From JACMJP01 sp046160675 (GTDB taxonomy: Bacteria > Bacteroidota > Bacteroidia > Chitinophagales > BACL12), in NCBI GenBank assembly GCA_046160675.1, contig JBJXHH010000058.1, forward strand, positions 1 through 21,626: a DNA stretch of 21,626 nucleotides, given 5' to 3'. Under the pieces are notes generated by a model. That model had not been told where the DNA came from and ran no database searches. It saw only the letters and a list, made by a program, of their open reading frames with translations. The position numbers were made by a program, and so were the translations under genes. This document shows positions 16,513-21,626 of the stretch, one piece after another. The number at the start of each line of letters is the position of its first letter. Within the stretch, counting starts at the first letter, position 1.

Positions 16513-16543
16513 CAAAAGTAAAGTTATGCTTTGATTCCGCAAA
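16513..16543 (-). promoter_or_regulatory. Perfect Bacteroidota promoter for the choice-of-anchor-B gene
   Basis: On the minus strand TTTG (16543-16540), exactly 19 bases, then TACTTTTG (16520-16513) match both consensus elements (TTTG-N19-TAnnTTTG) without a mismatch. The box ends 16 bases before the ATG at 16496. This is the best single sequence sign that the host belongs to the Bacteroidota. Confidence 0.8.
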
Positions 16544-16684
16544 TACGAATTTCAACTATCTATTACAGGGAATCTTTTCAAATTATTAACGAAGTAATGA
16601 GTGATATGATCGTTTAATCAGGGGTTTTTAGGAGGCTTTTAGTGATGGGGTAGAAGTGAAATAGTTGTACCAATAGTTTAATTC

Positions 16685-16719
16685 AAAAAAAAACCGCCGG
16701 TATTATCCGGCGGTTTTTT
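16685..16719 (-). terminator. Bidirectional rho-independent terminator after groEL
   Basis: A run of nine A, CCGCCGG, a six-base loop (TATTAT), CCGGCGG and six T form a strong symmetrical hairpin. It is 20 bases past the groEL stop on the minus strand. The A/T arms allow function in both directions, though no plus-strand gene ends here. Confidence 0.92.
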
Positions 16720-16738
16720 ATTTTCATTCAACCTGAAT

Positions 16739-18373
16739 TTACATCATTCCGTCCATTCCGCCTGGCATTCCACCACCCATCGGCATTTCTTTTTTCTCAG
16801 GCTTGTCTACTATTGTACATTCGGTAGTGAGCAACAGTCCTGAAATAGAAGCTGCATTTTCCAGTGCTACCCGTGTAACTTTTACAGGGTCGATCACACC
16901 GGCTTTCAGTAAGTTCTCATATTTTTCAGTTCTTGCGTTGAATCCGAAATCCCCTTTTCCTTCTTTCACTTTTTGCACAACAATAGAACCTTCAACCCCT
17001 GCATTCTCAACAATGATTCTGATAGGTTCTTCCAATGCCCTTTTGATTATTTCTACACCAATGCGTTCATCATCATTCACTACTTTCATTTTATCCAACC
17101 CTTCAATTGCCCTGATGTACGCAATTCCACCGCCTGGAACAATACCTTCTTCCACAGCAGCTCTAGTTGCATGTAAAGCATCATCCACTCTGTCTTTCTT
17201 TTCTTTCATCGCAACTTCAGTTGCAGCGCCTACATATAATACTGCAACACCACCGCTAAGTTTTGCAAGGCGTTCTTGCAGCTTTTCACGGTCGTAGTCA
17301 GATGTAGTTTTTTCAATTTGATTTTTGATCTCAGCAATTCTTGCTTTGATATCATCTTTCTTTCCTTTACCGCCAACTATGGTTGTGTTGTCTTTATCTA
17401 CAGTTACTTTTTCAGCTCTTCCAAGGTAAGTGAGGTCAGCATTTTCAAGTTTGTAACCTTGTTCTTCGCTGATAACTGTTCCTCCTGTGAGGACTGCGAT
17501 ATCCTGCAACATTTCTTTTCTCCTGTCGCCGAAGCCCGGAGCTTTTACAGCACATACTTTAAGTGTTCCCCTGATTTTATTTACAACTAATGTAGCCAAT
17601 GCTTCGCCATCAATATCTTCAGCGATGATGAGCATCTGTGCTCCTTGCTGCGCAACTTTTTCAAGGATAGGCAGAAGGTCTTTCATAGTGCTGATTTTTT
17701 TGTCGTAGATCAACAAATATGCTTTGTCAAGGTCAGCTTCCATCTCATCAGCATTTGTGATGAAGTAAGGAGATAAATATCCACGGTCGAACTGCATACC
17801 TTCCACTACATCACTGTAAGTGTCTGTACCTTTTGCTTCTTCCACTGTAATAACGCCGTCTTTAGAAACTTTTGCCATTGCATCTGCTATGAGTTTACCA
17901 ATTTCCGCATCATTGTTAGCAGAGATGGCGGCTACCTGCTCAATCTTTTTGTTGTCGTTTCCAACATTCTGCGCCTGCGCTTTCAGGTTTTCCACCACAA
18001 CGGTTACAGCTTTGTCAATCCCTCTTTTCAGATCCATCGGGTTAGCGCCTGCTGCCACATTCTTTAAACCTGCAGCCATGATAGCTTGGGCAAGTACAGT
18101 TGCAGTAGTAGTTCCATCACCCGCAACATCACTTGTTTTGCTGGCAACTTCTTTTACCATCTGTGCACCCATATTTTCAATCGGGTCTTCCAGCTCAATT
18201 TCTTTTGCTACGGTTACACCATCTTTCGTTACGTTCGGTGCGCCATACTTTTTTTCAATTACTACGTTTCTGCCTTTAGGACCTAACGTTACTTTTACAG
18301 CGTTTGCTAACGCATCTACACCGGCTTTGAGTTTTTCTCTCGCCTCGGTGTCAAATTTTATAATCTTAGCCAT
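16739..18373 (-). CDS. groEL: 60 kDa chaperonin GroEL
   Basis: GroEL forms the double-ring ATP-driven folding chamber of the cytosol together with GroES. The 544-residue sequence is full length and intact. Nucleotide-binding and hydrolysis features include VTLGPKGRNVVIEKKYG (28-44), Asp51 in TKDGVTVAKEI, GDGTTTATVL (85-94, with Asp86), the DDALHATRAAVEEG segment holding the hydrolytic Asp (Asp398 in E. coli numbering), and the PGGG loop. The C-terminus is the usual flexible GGMPGGMDGMM tail. It lies 60 bases downstream of groES in the same direction and shares the strong terminator after its stop. The A-rich leader has no Shine-Dalgarno sequence, as is normal in this phylum. Confidence 0.99.
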   Translation of the reverse strand: MAKIIKFDTEAREKLKAGVDALANAVKVTLGPKGRNVVIEKKYGAPNVTKDGVTVAKEIELEDPIENMGAQMVKEVASKTSDVAGDGTTTATVLAQAIMAAGLKNVAAGANPMDLKRGIDKAVTVVVENLKAQAQNVGNDNKKIEQVAAISANNDAEIGKLIADAMAKVSKDGVITVEEAKGTDTYSDVVEGMQFDRGYLSPYFITNADEMEADLDKAYLLIYDKKISTMKDLLPILEKVAQQGAQMLIIAEDIDGEALATLVVNKIRGTLKVCAVKAPGFGDRRKEMLQDIAVLTGGTVISEEQGYKLENADLTYLGRAEKVTVDKDNTTIVGGKGKKDDIKARIAEIKNQIEKTTSDYDREKLQERLAKLSGGVAVLYVGAATEVAMKEKKDRVDDALHATRAAVEEGIVPGGGIAYIRAIEGLDKMKVVNDDERIGVEIIKRALEEPIRIIVENAGVEGSIVVQKVKEGKGDFGFNARTEKYENLLKAGVIDPVKVTRVALENAASISGLLLTTECTIVDKPEKKEMPMGGGMPGGMDGMM

Positions 18374-18433
18374 TGTTATGTTTGATTTGTTTGTTTATGA
18401 TTTGTTGATTTGATTCTTGATGCTGGATACTGG

Positions 18434-18718
18434 TTATAGTACCGCAAAAATGTCAGATTCCCGCATGATAAGGTATTCCTGTCCGTCAATGCTGATCTCG
18501 GTTCCGGAATATTTTCCGTACAGAACAGAATCGCCCACTTTTACAGTTACGGGTTCATCTTTTTTGCCAGGACCTGCAGCTACAATGGTTCCTTTTTGAG
18601 GTTTTTCCTTCGCCGTGTCAGGAATAATGAGGCCACCTTTGGTCATAGTTTCGGCAGCAGCCGGCTGCACGATCACCCTGTCAGCCAACGGTTTAATAGA
18701 AAGTTTGCTTTTAGCCAT
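18434..18718 (-). CDS. groES: 10 kDa co-chaperonin GroES
   Basis: GroES caps the GroEL ring. The start at 18718 gives 94 residues beginning MAKSKLSIKPLADRVIV, matching the family's N-terminus; the open frame extends upstream without resembling the family and is ignored. The mobile loop that contacts GroEL is at about 20-35 (ETMTKGGLIIPDTAKEKP), followed by GTIVAAGPG and the C-terminal YLIMRESDIFAVL strand. The gene heads the groES-groEL operon. I looked for the CIRCE heat-shock operator (TTAGCACTC-N9-GAGTGCTAA) upstream and found none, so control by HrcA is not supported by sequence here. Confidence 0.98.
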   Translation of the reverse strand: MAKSKLSIKPLADRVIVQPAAAETMTKGGLIIPDTAKEKPQKGTIVAAGPGKKDEPVTVKVGDSVLYGKYSGTEISIDGQEYLIMRESDIFAVL

Positions 18719-18808
18719 ATTGATTTGAGTTTTAAATTTTTGAAAGATTATTAGATAAACGCCCCTTGTCAGAAACCATGCCTGCCTGGTTTTTCGGTAA
18801 TTGAGGCG

Positions 18809-18839
18809 CAAAGTTCGGGACAAAATTTCAGAAAGAAAA
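18809..18839 (-). promoter_or_regulatory. Candidate promoter of groES-groEL
   Basis: On the minus strand TTTT (18839-18836), 19 bases, GAACTTTG (18816-18809) match the Bacteroidota promoter with one mismatch in each element and exact spacing. It would give a leader of about 85 nt before groES. Confidence 0.4.
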
Positions 18840-19100
18840 AGTATAGCTGAAAATTGATGGAGATTTTGTCAGGTTCAGGGGTAGGAAGTGATGTAATAAC
18901 ACATAAATTCCCCTGCACTTCCCCCCAAAACATTTTATACCTTTAAGTAAAAATACCTGATGCTGCAGAAAAACCACCTGTTTACCCCCCACCTCCCGCC
19001 GCCAGTGCAAAGCCCGGCAGGAGAAGCCGCCGTAGTGTTTGATTTTAGCCCCCTGCATACGTTCAATTAAGTTTTTTAATCATCACTAAAATCAAGTTCT
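18840..19100. other. Gene-poor divergent region with a GC-rich patch
   Basis: Between the groES promoter candidate and the gene at 19101 no convincing gene is seen. The stretch around 18908-19050 contains several C runs (CCCCTGC, TTCCCCCC, TACCCCCC) and a GC-rich block with CCGCCGCC and GCCGCCG, unlike the A/T-rich intergenic sequence elsewhere in the window. A minus-strand open frame of 76 codons crosses it (18828-19058), but its protein shows no family resemblance and has no promoter or conserved start. It may hold regulatory sequence or a dispersed repeat. Confidence 0.4.
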
Positions 19101-20594
19101 ATGAAAAAGATATTGTTTTACTTAGTTACCCTGTTTTTTCAATTAAATAATGCCTATTCACAAGCGGATATAGAACTAGACAAGCTAAGTACCTCGACAA
19201 TTACTCCGGTTGCAATAAACACATCATTAATTGCAGACTCTGACAATGATACGGATTTAGGTTCAACTACTTTTGAATGGAGAAATTTATATTTAGGAAA
19301 TTCACTTTTTATTACAAGAACAACAGCTACTCCAACTGAGTTTATTCTGCTCAATGGGAATAGATTTATACATAATACAGGAGGCAGCCCCGGAGGCATA
19401 ATAAATCAAAGTTTATTTGCCGGGGAAGGGGCGGGGCAGAATGTGAAATCTACGGATGATGTGAATAATGGATGTGTAGGTATTGGCTATTCATCGTTAA
19501 ATAATTTAGGGAATGGATATCTTGTTGGGCAGACAACAAACTTGGGTGTTGGGAATCACAATACTGCTGTTGGCTGGAGAGCTTTGATAAATGTAAACGG
19601 AAGCGGAACTCCTGATATAGCTGCAGATAAGAATACAATGGTAGGCAGTAGAGCGGGTGAATGGATCTCTTATGGAAGGGAAAATACAGGTTTGGGGTAT
19701 AATGTTTTTTATAATAGCCGGACATCAATTACATTAGCCTCTATTAAAGGTATTGGTAACGTTGCTATAGGAGGTGCTGTGACTGTAACTGAGGGTGCAG
19801 CAACGCCATCCTTCGGGCTATTAGGATTAGTAGATGATGGTAGTTACAATACAATAGTAGGCTATGGGTCAGGTATCAGAATCTTTGATGGAAATAACAA
19901 TACCATTATAGGTGATAATGCCGGTGTAAATCTTGATGATGGTTTACGGAATACAATTATAGGATCTGCTGCTGCTGCAATACTTACGGATGGAGACGAT
20001 AATATTTTCGTCGGGCAGAACGCAAATCACAGTGCTGATGTAAGTAGCTTTCTCAACATCGGCAACACTATTTATGGCGACCTGGCAACGGATGAGATCA
20101 GCATTGGAAGTGATCTTACACCAAGCATGTTCAATGTTGGCACAAACAACCAGTTTCAAGTTGATGCAAACGGCAGGGTAGTGCGTAATAATGACCAGGC
20201 AACAGCAGGAAACGGTATACCCTCCATCCTAGTAATTGATGATCTCGACGGTCAAAACGCTACTCTAAACAGAACCCTGTTAGCAGCAGCCCCTGAAGGC
20301 ATGTATCGGGTGAGTTATATGGGATTAGTAACTACTGTAGCTGCTACAAGTTCTTCCCTGTCTTTCAGGGTTCGATACGATGACCCGGAGGTAACAGGTG
20401 ACGTACTTGTGCCGTCCGCAAATGTTGAAGATGTCAATTCCACAAGTGATAATGCTATTCCCGCAGGAGTTTTTTCATGCAGTGTCATTATCTATGTTGC
20501 CGCTGGAACCGACATTCGTTACCGTGCAATTTATGCCAGCGACCCGGCCGGTTCTATGTTATACACCATTAGAGTTGTTCTCGAAAAATTATAA
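19101..20594 (+). CDS. Exported tail-fibre-like protein with beta-roll repeats and jelly-roll-like C-terminus
   Basis: The 497-residue protein has a signal peptide (MKKILFYLVTLFFQLNNAYSQ). Residues about 45-72 contain SDNDTDLGSTTFEWRNLYLG, close to the DxDNxxDLGSxxxxWxNxYL element familiar from phage tail-fibre and tailspike proteins. From about 115 to 345 there are irregular repeats of the type G-x-x-N-T-x-x-G-x-x-A-G (for example NHNTAVGWRAL, DKNTMVGSRAG, GNNNTIIGDNAG, LRNTIIGSAA), which resemble the YadA-like head beta-roll. The last 125 or so residues (from about ATLNRTLLAAAPEGMYRVSY to IRVVLEKL) look like a beta-sandwich found at the ends of phage or bacterial surface proteins. Likely a trimeric, surface-exposed fibre or adhesin; ligand unknown. 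It is followed 31 bases later by a related gene. Confidence 0.75.
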   Translation: MKKILFYLVTLFFQLNNAYSQADIELDKLSTSTITPVAINTSLIADSDNDTDLGSTTFEWRNLYLGNSLFITRTTATPTEFILLNGNRFIHNTGGSPGGIINQSLFAGEGAGQNVKSTDDVNNGCVGIGYSSLNNLGNGYLVGQTTNLGVGNHNTAVGWRALINVNGSGTPDIAADKNTMVGSRAGEWISYGRENTGLGYNVFYNSRTSITLASIKGIGNVAIGGAVTVTEGAATPSFGLLGLVDDGSYNTIVGYGSGIRIFDGNNNTIIGDNAGVNLDDGLRNTIIGSAAAAILTDGDDNIFVGQNANHSADVSSFLNIGNTIYGDLATDEISIGSDLTPSMFNVGTNNQFQVDANGRVVRNNDQATAGNGIPSILVIDDLDGQNATLNRTLLAAAPEGMYRVSYMGLVTTVAATSSSLSFRVRYDDPEVTGDVLVPSANVEDVNSTSDNAIPAGVFSCSVIIYVAAGTDIRYRAIYASDPAGSMLYTIRVVLEKL

Positions 20595-20625
20595 AATCAA
20601 TTCTTCACAATAAAAATAAAATGGT

Positions 20626-21626
20626 ATGAAAAAAATAATACTTGTTTCGGCAATCTTCATACACACACTTTCTCAATTCGTAAATGGACAGATCACCAAC
20701 ACTTTCCCACTGAATGATAGTGTGGGGATTGGAACGACTGAACCTCTTGAATTGCTTGATGTTCGTTCAGGGAATATTTTGATAGGGGGCAGCGTAACCG
20801 TTGGAATTTCACTTGGAGGTAACAGTTTGATTTTTGGTTCTAACAACCTTATTAGTAATACTACAGGAATAGGTAATTCTGCTATAGGTGGCAGCGCTTT
20901 GCAAGATAATCTTACTGGCAATTATAATTTGGCAATTGGAGATTTTACACTGACTCAGAATATGAGCGGAAGCGAGAACATTGGTGTGGGTCCCAGTGCC
21001 TTATTTAACAACGAAACTGGCGATGAAAATATTGGTATAGGTCAAAGCACATTGTACTCTAATGAATCCGGTAGCTATAATACAGTATTAGGCAGTTCGG
21101 CCATGTCAACAAGTTTTAAAGGCGATTACTGCACCGTCGTAGGATACAACAGCCTTGATGCCAACACAAAAGGCGACTTCAACACAGCCCTTGGCGCCCT
21201 ATCTCTTGATTTTAATAAAAGCGGAAACAACAACACCGCCCTGGGTTACAATGCTGATGTAAGCGCCATCAACCTCACTAACGCCACCGCCATCGGCAAC
21301 GGCGCCTTAGTTGATGCCAGCAACAAAGTGCGCATCGGCAATGCAAGCATCACCAGCAACGGCGGGCAGGTTGAATGGACGGCGTACAGCGATGCAAGAA
21401 TAAAAACCGATGTGAAAGAAAATGTACCCGGCCTTGAGTTCATCAATTTATTAAAACCCGTCACCTATCATTTTGACGTTGACAAACAAAATCAACTGCA
21501 GGGAATTTATGTCGGCGAAAAACAAGACGGCATGTACGACATTGAAAAAATTCAGTTCACAGGATTTCTTGCACAGGATGTTGACGCAGCAGCAAAAAAA
21601 ATAAACTATGATTTTTCGGGAGTTGA
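20626..21626 (+). CDS. Exported protein with 17-residue beta-roll repeats and peptidase S74-type chaperone domain (cut by window edge)
   Basis: The frame from the ATG at 20626 is open to the window end (333 complete codons), so the C-terminus is missing. It begins with a signal peptide (MKKIILVSAIFIHTLSQFVNGQ) and a short VGIGTTEPLELLDVRSG segment of a kind common ahead of such fibres. Eight consecutive 17-residue repeats start at residue 81. From about residue 250 the sequence YSDARIKTDVKENV, then LEFINLLKPVTYHFD, matches the intramolecular chaperone of tail fibres (peptidase S74 family); Ser255 and Lys260 of SDARIK are in the positions of the Ser/Lys pair that self-cleaves after trimer folding. 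A short ATG-GTA-TGA at 20621 overlaps upstream and is not a gene. Probably co-transcribed with the preceding gene; a surface role is inferred. Confidence 0.85.
   Translation, partial: MKKIILVSAIFIHTLSQFVNGQITNTFPLNDSVGIGTTEPLELLDVRSGNILIGGSVTVGISLGGNSLIFGSNNLISNTTGIGNSAIGGSALQDNLTGNYNLAIGDFTLTQNMSGSENIGVGPSALFNNETGDENIGIGQSTLYSNESGSYNTVLGSSAMSTSFKGDYCTVVGYNSLDANTKGDFNTALGALSLDFNKSGNNNTALGYNADVSAINLTNATAIGNGALVDASNKVRIGNASITSNGGQVEWTAYSDARIKTDVKENVPGLEFINLLKPVTYHFDVDKQNQLQGIYVGEKQDGMYDIEKIQFTGFLAQDVDAAAKKINYDFSGV
20866..21273 (+). repeat. Eight tandem 17-residue (51-base) beta-roll repeats
   Basis: Eight units in a row with no length change. Examples are GIGNSAIGGSALQDNLT, GSENIGVGPSALFNNET, GDENIGIGQSTLYSNES, GDFNTALGALSLDFNKS and a divergent last unit GNNNTALGYNADVSAIN. 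The consensus is G-x-x-N-x-x-[ILV]-G-x-x-[AST]-[LM]-x-x-N-x-[STK]. The periodicity is exact in protein, while the DNA of the units has diverged. Confidence 0.85.

Noticed and set aside
17820..18413. 197-codon open frame on the plus strand opposite groEL (also 16803-17297, 164 codons)
   Set aside because: Antisense shadows of the highly conserved groEL coding sequence; the translations are Ser/Thr/Ala-rich with no family resemblance and no promoter.
18719..18900. CIRCE (HrcA) heat-shock operator upstream of groES
   Set aside because: The TTAGCACTC/GAGTGCTAA inverted repeat is not present in this region.
18828..19058. 76-codon minus-strand open frame upstream of groES
   Set aside because: No recognisable domain, it crosses the groES promoter candidate and the GC-rich patch, and it has no promoter of its own; treated as non-coding.
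19101..21626. Prophage fragment
   Set aside because: Tail-fibre-like modules are present, but both proteins have Sec signal peptides and the surrounding genes (groESL and envelope proteins) are chromosomal; no other phage genes are visible. The right edge prevents a final exclusion.

Overview
The window looks like a chromosomal segment of a member of the Bacteroidota, probably an environmental relative of the Chitinophagales/Sphingobacteriales type; the rank below phylum is a guess. The evidence is a perfect Bacteroidota-type promoter (TTTG-N19-TAnnTTTG, minus strand, 16513-16543), A/T-rich leaders without Shine-Dalgarno sequences, a type IX secretion C-terminal sorting domain, a DUF5916-type outer-membrane protein, many Bacteroidota-style lipoproteins and a Met/Gly-rich GroEL tail. 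I see no tRNA, rRNA, CRISPR array, transposase or integrase.

Layout. 1-436 (minus) is the N-terminal part of an exported protein of unknown function. 727-1302 encodes a MarC-family membrane protein. 1423-1773 encodes a small PepSY-like lipoprotein with an acidic tail, followed by a clear terminator. 1856-2683 (minus) is panB. 2916-9996 holds three tandem, clearly paralogous genes for large extracytoplasmic proteins: a membrane anchor or lipoprotein signal, a TPR-like helical domain with an invariant Cx3Hx4C motif, seven FG-GAP/VCBS calcium-loop repeats, an ASPIC/UnbV domain and a His/Met-rich tail. A terminator closes this block. 10081-12339 is a CBM9-like/DUF5916 outer-membrane protein, followed by two paralogous lipoproteins (12411-13478 and 13546-14625). 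Convergent to these, 14643-16496 (minus) is a choice-of-anchor-B protein with a T9SS sorting domain. 16739-18718 (minus) is the groES-groEL operon. Divergent from it, 19101 to the window end carries two exported proteins built like phage tail fibres: a beta-roll 'head' of G-x-x-N-T-x-x-G repeats in both, and in the second a peptidase-S74-type chaperone domain.

How the genes relate. Housekeeping functions (panB, groESL) are interspersed with cell-envelope and surface genes. The most unusual block is the three-gene FG-GAP/ASPIC cluster. Its members share one architecture but differ in membrane anchoring, and all keep possible metal-ligand residues (Cys/His near the N-terminus, His/Met at the C-terminus). 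This suggests a periplasmic, possibly metal-dependent system of unknown function. The second point of interest is the pair of signal-peptide-bearing, tail-fibre-like surface proteins with no phage genes around them.
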